NCBI GenBank assembly: GCA_026996895.1
Contig: JALWJX010000125.1
Location: 1 to 33,699, forward strand
Length of the DNA: 33,699 nucleotides
Reading direction: 5' to 3'
Source of the DNA: Candidatus Kapaibacterium sp.
Lineage (GTDB): Bacteria > Bacteroidota > Ignavibacteria > Kapaibacteriales > WFXC01
Part shown: positions 10,000-17,438 of the stretch, piece by piece
How the letters are laid out: each line of letters begins with the position of its first letter
Numbering within the stretch: position 1 is the stretch's first letter
Program-made: the position numbers and the translations under genes
The notes under the pieces: model-generated
What the model was told of the DNA's origin: nothing
The model's database searches: none
Seen by the model: the letters and a program-made list of their open reading frames with translations, nothing else

Positions 10000-12900
10000 A
10001 TGGATCTTACGCAGTCGCTTGAAAAAATTCATCAATATGCTTCCACCTTTCGGCAGTTTGTGCAGAGCGCTACGTCTCGGGTGCACAACGAGGCAGAATT
10101 TGAACGCCAGATCAACAACGAAATCGAACACATAGCGGAACGACTTGGTGTGAAGTTATTGGCTCGCGAGCAGTATACCCTGGCCACAGGTCGCGCCGAC
10201 GCTGTTTACAACCGGTTCGTTATCGAGTACGAACCACCAGGTTCCTTGCGACCCAATTTGAACCACAGTCGCACCAAGCATGCCGTGCAGCAGGTTAAGG
10301 ACTACATTGTGGGGCTGGCGAAAGCAGAAAAACACGACCGCGACCGCCTGCTGGGCGTGGCTTTTGACGGACATTATTTCATCTTCGTTCGCTACCACGA
10401 GGGCCACTGGATCGTCGAAGAACCGCTGGAGGTCAACGAGAACTCCTGTGAACGCTTCCTGCGCGCGCTGTTCTCCCTCTCCTCCGGCCGGGCACTCATC
10501 TCTGAAAATCTGGTAGAAGATTTCGGCAGCCAGAACCTTCTGAGCCACCAGGTGACCCGTGCCCTCTACAATGCACTCGAGGGGCACTCCGACGACCTGA
10601 CAGCTCACCTGTTCGAGCAGTGGAAACTGTTCTTCGGCGAAACCGCAGGGGCGGACGCCGCAGCCGGCGAACTGAAACACAAAAAGGAACTGCGCGCCTT
10701 TGCCCGGGGGATGGGGCTGCGCGGCGAACCGGTGGACATGCCCCGCTTCCTCTTTGCTCTGCATACCTACTTTTCCTTTCTGGTCAAGAACACCGCGCGG
10801 CTGGTGCTTCAGGCATATGCCGGCGGCAGCCTGGGAACCACACCGCTGACTACCGTTGCCAACCTGCAAGGTGAGGCTCTGCGCCGCGAACTGCGCAACC
10901 TGGAAAGCGGCGGTCTCTTTCGCGCTCTGGGTCTCAAAAACCTACTGGAAGGCGACTTCTTCGCCTGGTATCTCGATGCCTGGAACCCTGACATCGAAGA
11001 GGCACTGCGGCAGGTGCTGACCCGCCTGGCCGAATACAACCCGGTCACCGTGCAGGACGATCCCTACAGTGCCCGCGACCTGCTGAAGAAACTCTACCAC
11101 TACCTGTTGCCGCGCGACATACGCCACGACCTGGGCGAGTTCTACACCCCCGACTGGCTGGCTGAACGTCTGCTCACTATGCTGGGCGAGTCGTGGTTCA
11201 CTATGCCCAGGAAAAACCGCTCACCTCGAGGGCTACCCAAGAAACGTCTGCTCGATCCGGCTTGCGGCTCCGGCACCTTCCTGGTGCTGGCCATTCGCGC
11301 CTTCAAGGCCAACTGCACCCTGGCCGGGCTGGCGGAAGCTGACACGCTGGAGATGATCCTCAACAGCATAGTAGGCATTGACCTGAATCCCCTGGCCGTC
11401 ACCGCGGCGCGAGTGAACTACCTGCTCGCCATCGCCGACCTGCTGCCCTACCGCCGCGGGGAGGTGGAAATCCCGGTCTATCTGGCTGACAGCATCCTGA
11501 CGCCGGCGCGAGGAAAGGAGCTCTTCACCCAGCACCGCCGCATTTTAGAGACTGCGGTAGGACCGCTGCCTGTGCCCGAGGTCATCGACACCCGCGCCGA
11601 GATGGAGCGCCTGACGGACCTGCTGGAGGAGTATGTCAGCAGCGACTTCACGACCGAGGCCTTTCTGACGCGATGCAAACAGGAAATTCCCGACCTCAGA
11701 GAAGCACCTCATGCCGACGAGGTGCTGACCGAACTGTACGAAAGACTGCGCGACCTACACCGCCGGGGCCTGGACGGCATCTGGGCGCGGGTGCTCAAAA
11801 ACGCCTTTATGCCCCTTTTTCTGGAACCCTTCGACTACGTGGTGGGAAACCCGCCGTGGATCAACTGGGAAAGTTTGCCCCAGGGATACCGACAACAGGT
11901 CGCTCCGCTCTGGAAGGATTATGCTCTGTTTCAACACAAAGGATTTGACGCCATATTGGGCAAAGCCAAAGACGATATATCCGCACTGATGACCTATGTG
12001 GCCGCCGACCGCTATTTGAAGGATGGTGGCAAACTGGCCTTCGTCATCACCCAGAGTGTGTGGAAAACTGTTGGCGGCGGCCAGGGCTTCCGCCGCTTCC
12101 GCATCGGCGAGAGCGGTCCCTTTCTGCGCGTGCTCCACGTGGACGACCTGAGCAGCCTGCGGGTCTTTGAAGGCGCAAGTACCCGTACCAGCATCTTCAT
12201 CCTGCAAAAGGGCAAACCCACCCGTTATCCCGTGCCCTACACCTACTGGAAGAAAACCACCCGCGGCAAGGGACTGGACTACGACAGCACGCTGGATGAA
12301 GTAGAGACCCAAACGCAACGCTTCCACTTTTTCGCCACGCCGGTGGATGCCAACGACCCGACCAGCTCCTGGCTGACCGCCCGCCGCAAGGCGCTGGACG
12401 CCGTGCGCAAGGTGCTGGGACCGTCGGAGTATCAGGCTCACGCCGGGGTTACTACCTGGGCCAACGCCGTGTATTGGCTGGACATTCTGGCCGAGCGGCC
12501 GGATGGCCTGCTGGTGGTGCGCAATGTGACCGAAGGAGCCAAGCGGGATGTAGACTCCATCACCGTCGAACTGGAACCGGACCTGGTCTATCCTCTGCTG
12601 CGCGGCCGGGATGTACGGCGCTGGTATGCCGTACCAACTTACTATATCCTGCTCACTCACCGAAAAGGTGACCGTCTAAATGCCATCCCAGAGCAGGAGA
12701 TGCAGCAGCACTATCCCAAGACCTGGGCTTACTTGAAGCGCTTTGAGAAGCCCCTGCGCGAGCGCTCCGGCTTCAAACGCTACTTCACCCGCAAGGACAA
12801 ACGGGGGCAAATTGTCGAGACCGGCCCCTTCTATTCCATGTTCAACGTCGGCGACTACACCTTCGCCCCGTGGAAGGTGGTGTGGCCCTGGATATCGCGG

Positions 12901-13329
12901 GACATTGTGGCGTCGGTTATCGGGGAAACGGATGGAAAACCGATAATTCCAGATAACAACGTTACATTTTTAGCTTTTCCAAGTGATATAGAAGCTTTCG
13001 GTGTTGCTGCGATTCTAAATTGTTCGGTGTTTCGCTTTATAGTACGTGCTTTTTATTCTGGTGGCGGTGGAGGTATAGGTAGGCCAGCTGTATTAACCAG
13101 AGTACGCATCGAACAGTTTAGGGAATCAAATCTGCCATACCTTCAATTAGCAAAACTCTCCCGCTGCGCCCACGAGTTGGCTCCGCGGGCATATCAGGGT
13201 GACGAAGCCGCGCAGGCGGAACTGAGGCAGGTGGAAGCCGAGATCGACCGCCTCGCGGCGCAGTTGTGGGATCTGAGCGAGGAAGAATTGCGGGAGATTC
13301 AGGCAAGTTTGGAAGAGTTGCGGGGATAG
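10000..13329 (+). CDS. N6-adenine DNA methyltransferase with N-terminal RecB-like nuclease domain (type IIG/Eco57I-like)
   Basis: 1,109-residue protein resembling single-chain restriction-modification enzymes. The N-terminal ~150 residues look like a PD-(D/E)XK nuclease: GRADAV with D67, then IEYE with E76/E78 where the family normally has ExK, then a QxxxY motif (Q98-Y102) as in RecB-type nucleases. The methyltransferase core has DLGEFYTP near residue 377, the SAM-binding motif I LLDPACGSGTFL near 415-425 and the catalytic NPPW near 615. The remaining C-terminal part probably recognises the target sequence. ATG at 10000 is preferred over the TTG one codon earlier because GGAG lies 5 nt upstream. 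First gene of the seven-gene block; the next gene starts 2 nt after its stop. A patch at 12961-13140 is much more AT-rich than its flanks. Whether the nuclease domain cuts is uncertain given the missing Lys. Confidence 0.88.
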   Translation: MDLTQSLEKIHQYASTFRQFVQSATSRVHNEAEFERQINNEIEHIAERLGVKLLAREQYTLATGRADAVYNRFVIEYEPPGSLRPNLNHSRTKHAVQQVKDYIVGLAKAEKHDRDRLLGVAFDGHYFIFVRYHEGHWIVEEPLEVNENSCERFLRALFSLSSGRALISENLVEDFGSQNLLSHQVTRALYNALEGHSDDLTAHLFEQWKLFFGETAGADAAAGELKHKKELRAFARGMGLRGEPVDMPRFLFALHTYFSFLVKNTARLVLQAYAGGSLGTTPLTTVANLQGEALRRELRNLESGGLFRALGLKNLLEGDFFAWYLDAWNPDIEEALRQVLTRLAEYNPVTVQDDPYSARDLLKKLYHYLLPRDIRHDLGEFYTPDWLAERLLTMLGESWFTMPRKNRSPRGLPKKRLLDPACGSGTFLVLAIRAFKANCTLAGLAEADTLEMILNSIVGIDLNPLAVTAARVNYLLAIADLLPYRRGEVEIPVYLADSILTPARGKELFTQHRRILETAVGPLPVPEVIDTRAEMERLTDLLEEYVSSDFTTEAFLTRCKQEIPDLREAPHADEVLTELYERLRDLHRRGLDGIWARVLKNAFMPLFLEPFDYVVGNPPWINWESLPQGYRQQVAPLWKDYALFQHKGFDAILGKAKDDISALMTYVAADRYLKDGGKLAFVITQSVWKTVGGGQGFRRFRIGESGPFLRVLHVDDLSSLRVFEGASTRTSIFILQKGKPTRYPVPYTYWKKTTRGKGLDYDSTLDEVETQTQRFHFFATPVDANDPTSSWLTARRKALDAVRKVLGPSEYQAHAGVTTWANAVYWLDILAERPDGLLVVRNVTEGAKRDVDSITVELEPDLVYPLLRGRDVRRWYAVPTYYILLTHRKGDRLNAIPEQEMQQHYPKTWAYLKRFEKPLRERSGFKRYFTRKDKRGQIVETGPFYSMFNVGDYTFAPWKVVWPWISRDIVASVIGETDGKPIIPDNNVTFLAFPSDIEAFGVAAILNCSVFRFIVRAFYSGGGGGIGRPAVLTRVRIEQFRESNLPYLQLAKLSRCAHELAPRAYQGDEAAQAELRQVEAEIDRLAAQLWDLSEEELREIQASLEELRG

Positions 13330-13331
13330 CT

Positions 13332-14327
13332 ATGGCCCTTTGGATGCGTGGAAGTGTTTCTTTTGTCGCCCTGCGAGAGTTGATCGGCTACATTGCACAA
13401 CACCCTGAGGGCGTACGGCCCAAAGAGATAGAGGTGTGGGCGCGTGAGAAAGCACATCTTCGTACCCAGAACGGCAAGATAGTTTCAAAAACTACAGTCT
13501 ACCATTATCGCAACACCTTACGTCACTTGGGAATTTTGGTCGTGGTCAATAGGCGTTATCAGATTGCCAGAGAGAACCCGTTGGTATCCGAACTCTTGGA
13601 AGTCATCCAGCCAGGTACTCTTGGGCTTTCGCTCCAAGAGCGAGAATGCTTTGCCCAGTTTGTTGTTCGCAATCCAGATTGTCGCGCATATTTTTTTGAT
13701 CTCTTCATGCCGCAAGATATTGTAACCTACGACCTGGAAGGCTTTCTGGACAAGGGACAACCGGTCGTTTGGCGACGGGTAGAAAGAGAGAACAAGCGCA
13801 TTGAGGAGATCTATAATGTGGAACAGGACGAAAAGCGATGCTGGATTCGGTCCGAGGACGAACGACAGGCTATTCTCTATGGAGTGCGCTATTGGGCACG
13901 CAACGAGTTGGGATTCATCGAAGAAATTTTCTTGGAAGGGACAGGGGGGCTGATGTTTCCCGTTTACCTGCGTGGGCCAGTTCCGGATCCACGGGTTCTG
14001 AACGCCCTTCGGGAAACCATCTCTGAACAAGACGGATGGACGCTCCTTTCCCTGCGAAAATTGGCGGCTGCATGGGGACCCAAGTATCGCATCTCTCTGG
14101 ATAGGCTTTATGGAACTCTGGAATGGATGTATCACCAATTTCCCCAATATGTGGTTCTCATTCCCACTTCAGAGTCCTTTGCCACGATTATGGCTACATC
14201 CCCCCAAGCCGAAAAGTATCATTTGCGCGGTTACTACCAAGATGAAAAAGGGCGTTATATTTCTCACATACGGGTTTATCGAAAACTAAAGGAAGTCGTG
14301 CTATGGCCAGAAACCTTGACTATTTGA
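13332..14327 (+). CDS. Unknown protein with N-terminal winged-helix-like region
   Basis: 331-residue protein I do not recognise. Residues ~15-80 read like a winged helix-turn-helix: a helix on LRELIGYIAQHPEGV, a recognition-like helix on SKTTVYHYRNTLRHLG, and a beta wing on ILVVVNRRYQIA. The rest is mixed alpha/beta with a conserved-looking segment around YWARNELGFIEEIFLEGTGG. No signal peptide or membrane segment. ATG at 13332 follows the methyltransferase stop by 2 nt. A longer frame runs back to 13266 inside that gene, but the shorter start is the natural one. Its 3' end overlaps the AAA ATPase gene by 25 nt. By position it is probably a DNA-binding or adaptor subunit of the same system, perhaps the regulator; this is inference. 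Confidence 0.75.
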   Translation: MALWMRGSVSFVALRELIGYIAQHPEGVRPKEIEVWAREKAHLRTQNGKIVSKTTVYHYRNTLRHLGILVVVNRRYQIARENPLVSELLEVIQPGTLGLSLQERECFAQFVVRNPDCRAYFFDLFMPQDIVTYDLEGFLDKGQPVVWRRVERENKRIEEIYNVEQDEKRCWIRSEDERQAILYGVRYWARNELGFIEEIFLEGTGGLMFPVYLRGPVPDPRVLNALRETISEQDGWTLLSLRKLAAAWGPKYRISLDRLYGTLEWMYHQFPQYVVLIPTSESFATIMATSPQAEKYHLRGYYQDEKGRYISHIRVYRKLKEVVLWPETLTI

Positions 14328-15511
14328 ACTTACATTTTAACCCTTTTGAGCCTGCAGCCAGTGGTGTACCTCTGGTCGACAGATTGTGGGTGCCAGAGCG
14401 ATGGAAATCCTCGCTTCAGCGATTCCTCGACGGAATGCAGCGAACCCAAGGAGCGAAGGCCTTTGCCATCCTTGGTGAATATGGAAGTGGAAAGACATAC
14501 CTGCTACACTGGTTGGAACGTGAAGAGCTGTCCAAGCGCCGAATCCGCGCGTTCTTTTTTGATAATCCCGGTGTTCAGTTCTATGATTTGGCGAACGCTC
14601 TTATGCGCCAATTGGGACGCGAGGAGTTCGCCAAAGCCCTCTGGGAATTTCTGGATCCTCGCTTAACAGACTTCCAACCTGCTCTGTTCAGGAACAGCTT
14701 TCAAGAATGGTTGCGGACAGTCAAGAAGTACCGTCGCAGAGAAGACGCCATTCGGGAACTTTCCCGAAAAATCCAAGAAAAGGAAATCGCCGATGATGAG
14801 GAAATTCGGTACAAGTTGGCTCGACTTATCGTGGAGACCTATGAACGACCTTACTTCCAGTACAAGGATTTTGTGGCTGGACAGCGCGGTGCTCTGGTTC
14901 CTGAGAAAGAGGAAGCGCCGTATTTTGCGGCCCTCCTGCGCGCCTTGCGGCTAACAGGAGGTGCTGAATCGGTGGCTTTTTTAATCGATGAGTTTGAGGA
15001 AGTCTCCCTGCAGAAACGCCTCACTAAACGTCAGGCTCACGAATACCTGGCGACGATGAAACGATTGATCAACCTGACCGAACGAGAACAGTTCTGGATT
15101 TTTGTGGCCATGACACCCCAGGCGGCAGAAATTACGGAAAAGCTTGAGCCGGCTCTCTGGGAACGATTTATCAGTCATGGTGAGCACCGTTTCCAAATAC
15201 CACCGCTGAATAAGGAGGAAGCGAAACAACTCGTTATCCATCGCTTGGACGCAGCACGCCTCGAACAGGGTGCCTCCCAGCGCCTCGAACAAAGTGCCCC
15301 AAGAAATCCCTTGTTCCCTTTCCCGGAGGACTTGGTAGAATCTTTACGGGAAGACATTTATTCATCACCGCGACGGCTGGTCAAAGTGTGCAGCCTTGCC
15401 ATTGCCCGGGCGGCCAGCGAAGAAGTCCCTGTGCCGTTTACCGCCAAGTACCTGGAAGAAGTACAGGAAGCACTCTACCCGCGACCTGCTGAAAAGGACT
15501 CACCATCATAG
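14303..15511 (+). CDS. AAA-family ATPase
   Basis: 402-residue ATP-binding protein. Walker A is GEYGSGKT at residues 58-65 and Walker B VAFLIDE at 224-230, so nucleotide binding and hydrolysis look intact. The N-terminus (LNLHFNPFEPAAS) is the LxxNPF-like lead-in common in ORC/Cdc6-type and ExeA-type AAA ATPases that load onto or sense DNA. A charged helical stretch at ~135-185 separates the two Walker motifs. The C-terminal ~70 residues (SSPRRLVKVCSLAI...) look like the AAA lid. ATG at 14303 has AAGGAAG 7 nt upstream, within the end of the winged-helix gene. The PIN gene follows after 9 nt. Probably the ATP-driven sensor or loader of the block; no precise family could be assigned. Confidence 0.85.
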   Translation: MARNLDYLNLHFNPFEPAASGVPLVDRLWVPERWKSSLQRFLDGMQRTQGAKAFAILGEYGSGKTYLLHWLEREELSKRRIRAFFFDNPGVQFYDLANALMRQLGREEFAKALWEFLDPRLTDFQPALFRNSFQEWLRTVKKYRRREDAIRELSRKIQEKEIADDEEIRYKLARLIVETYERPYFQYKDFVAGQRGALVPEKEEAPYFAALLRALRLTGGAESVAFLIDEFEEVSLQKRLTKRQAHEYLATMKRLINLTEREQFWIFVAMTPQAAEITEKLEPALWERFISHGEHRFQIPPLNKEEAKQLVIHRLDAARLEQGASQRLEQSAPRNPLFPFPEDLVESLREDIYSSPRRLVKVCSLAIARAASEEVPVPFTAKYLEEVQEALYPRPAEKDSPS

Positions 15512-15520
15512 GAGACTGTC

Positions 15521-16300
15521 ATGGCGGACACACAGTCAAAACCCCGTCCTACAATACTTTTGGATACCAACGCTTTGCACTACATGAATTCATACTTACG
15601 GTGGGCAGAAAAGAAAAACTTACCTCCATTTCATAGTGCAGTAACATTCAAACAGGTACGGGATACTTTGCGTCGATACATGCCTGGAAGCATTGTCAAG
15701 ATGCTTCTGCAGGGAGTAAAAACCCTGGCTTTCCTTGAACAGCAGGTAGATCAACACGATCCAGTTATCTATACATCCCGGTTTGCAAAAGCAGAAGTAA
15801 TTTATGGTGTGCTTGAGGGACAAGCTCATGCACGTATGGCGCGTGAAGGTCTGCCTTATCGGATGCGTCAACGTTCGGGCGTCTTGAGCGAATTGGTTTC
15901 CATGTATTTGGAGTCACGAGATTACCAACAAGTCATAGAAGAATGGGATAATTTTTTGAATCGCCTCGAAAATGAAGGAGGCATAGCGGTCTTATATGTA
16001 GAAGACGACGAGGTCTTTTCCCGAATCGCAGAAGTGGCCGAGTTCCTGCAAAGCCGCATTTTTATGGATGTGATAGACGGCTGGATGTATGCTTGCGCCC
16101 TGGTGATGCAAGCTGAGAGAATCATTACATTTGACGGGTACTTCAAGCGTGTAATAAATAGACTACACAACCCTCAAGGGGAGTCGGACTGGCAACAATT
16201 GCAGAGTGATTTACAAAATATGCTCAAAGAAAGGTTTCCGGGAGATCCAACTTTGCCAAACGTTGAAGACCTCCCTCAAACTCTTCCCAAACCGTGGTGA
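15521..16300 (+). CDS. PIN-domain-like nuclease
   Basis: 259-residue protein whose acidic residues follow the PIN nuclease pattern: ILLDTNALH with D15, an acidic E92 in SRFAKAEVIYGVL, D183/D186 in FMDVIDGWMYA, and D205 in IITFDGYFKRV. These would coordinate the metal ions for cutting RNA or single-stranded DNA. It is longer than VapC toxins (~130-150 residues) and has no antitoxin-sized partner gene next to it, so it is unlikely to be an ordinary toxin-antitoxin pair. A GGAG site lies 5 nt after the end of the AAA gene region, 5-9 nt before ATG 15521. The gene is AT-rich (about 43% GC by hand count at 15601-15720) compared with the genes on both sides. Assignment rests on motif spacing only. 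Confidence 0.72.
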   Translation: MADTQSKPRPTILLDTNALHYMNSYLRWAEKKNLPPFHSAVTFKQVRDTLRRYMPGSIVKMLLQGVKTLAFLEQQVDQHDPVIYTSRFAKAEVIYGVLEGQAHARMAREGLPYRMRQRSGVLSELVSMYLESRDYQQVIEEWDNFLNRLENEGGIAVLYVEDDEVFSRIAEVAEFLQSRIFMDVIDGWMYACALVMQAERIITFDGYFKRVINRLHNPQGESDWQQLQSDLQNMLKERFPGDPTLPNVEDLPQTLPKPW

Positions 16301-16307
16301 GGTAACC

Positions 16308-17438
16308 ATGCCCAACCCATTCCAACCACTCCAACAAGCCCTGCGCACTCTGGTGGAAAACGCCGAGATATTGCCGGCCACCGGGCAGGCGGTAACAGAT
16401 ATGGTCACGCCGGACATCGAGGAAATCTACGACCGCCACACCACTGGCGACGCAACCGTGCAGACCGTTTGGGAGACAGATGCCCGCTCACTTTACCGCA
16501 CCGTCGAGCCGATTCCACGGACGCAAGAGCACGGCTTCCGTTATTTCGTGGATGGATCGGCCCGCACGTATTTTATCGGGACGCTTCTGGAGCAGGACCG
16601 CTCCACCCCTGTGCAGATCTCCCAGGTCGGTGCGGCTATGGTCAAGCGGGAAGACGATGGCCACATTCGGGTTGCGGCAAGTCGCCACAAAATTCTGCTC
16701 ACTCTGGAAAAAAGCCAGGTTTCCGAGCAACTGTGGGAAGAACTCGAACGCGCGCTAAAAGGAATTCCGGAGTATGATCTGTGCGACAGTACCACCAACA
16801 ACCCCTACGCGGAGAGGCAGGGTCTGCGCGAGCCCCGTCCCCGGGGCGCCCACCGGGCGAACTGGTACATGCGCGAACTGGAGGTCGAACTCGCTTCGTC
16901 GGTGCCGCGGGAGGAAAATGCCTGGCTGGTGGTGGACGGTAGTCTGGGCAAGGAATTCGAGAACTGGCAGGGTGCTCCCCTAGTGGGGGTGGCGAAAACC
17001 TTCCGCCGCGATTCGCAATTCGCCCTTGGGAGTGGACCACGGGCGAAGAAGCTGAACCTGTTTACTCTGCTCAAAGATTTGCGAGAGAATCAACGCACGA
17101 TTGTTTTCCCACGTGGTGGCGAAGGCAAAATCGTCTTCTGGTATGTGCGAATTCGTCCCCAAAAAGGACTGGACTACCCGCTGATGGGCGTGGTCAAGGT
17201 GGAAATGCCCAACCCGGACCGGGAACCGGTGGATAGCACCTTGGTCGACCGCATTAGCGGCTGGCTCATTGCCGAGCGTACAGTGACGCCCTATGGCCGC
17301 GACAGGCGCTGGCACGCTCATCTGTACCCGATTTACATTGCCGAACGCGTGATTCGCGCCCGGTTCTACTCCGAAGAAGTGCTGCGTTCGGGGATTCGCT
17401 GGCCGTTTCAGATTAGCAATCCGAGTGCGGAAAGATGA
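16308..17438 (+). CDS. NurA-domain nuclease
   Basis: 376-residue protein with the features of NurA, an RNase H-fold nuclease that works with the HerA translocase to resect DNA ends. FRYFVDGSARTYF (D82) is the first catalytic Asp in its usual DGS setting. WLVVDGSLGKE (D210) is the second, followed by LVGVAKTF, the expected GxxK element. The C-terminal HLYPIYIAERVIRARF matches the family's last motif, with Glu at the site often occupied by Asp. ATG at 16308 has GAGG 5 nt upstream; the frame remains open further upstream into the PIN gene, but those residues do not belong. The HerA gene starts within its stop codon (ATGA overlap), which strongly supports a NurA-HerA pair. Confidence 0.85.
   Translation: MPNPFQPLQQALRTLVENAEILPATGQAVTDMVTPDIEEIYDRHTTGDATVQTVWETDARSLYRTVEPIPRTQEHGFRYFVDGSARTYFIGTLLEQDRSTPVQISQVGAAMVKREDDGHIRVAASRHKILLTLEKSQVSEQLWEELERALKGIPEYDLCDSTTNNPYAERQGLREPRPRGAHRANWYMRELEVELASSVPREENAWLVVDGSLGKEFENWQGAPLVGVAKTFRRDSQFALGSGPRAKKLNLFTLLKDLRENQRTIVFPRGGEGKIVFWYVRIRPQKGLDYPLMGVVKVEMPNPDREPVDSTLVDRISGWLIAERTVTPYGRDRRWHAHLYPIYIAERVIRARFYSEEVLRSGIRWPFQISNPSAER

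Noticed and set aside
9498-10022. 174-codon frame upstream of the methyltransferase
   Set aside because: No ribosome-binding site or recognisable domain, and it runs into the start of the methyltransferase gene in another frame.
11755-12660. 301-codon open frame on the minus strand
   Set aside because: Antisense shadow of the GC-rich methyltransferase gene; composition (rich in Gly, Ala, Val, Gln, His) is that of a reverse frame.
15521-16300. VapC toxin of a toxin-antitoxin pair
   Set aside because: Too long, and no small antitoxin gene lies upstream or downstream.
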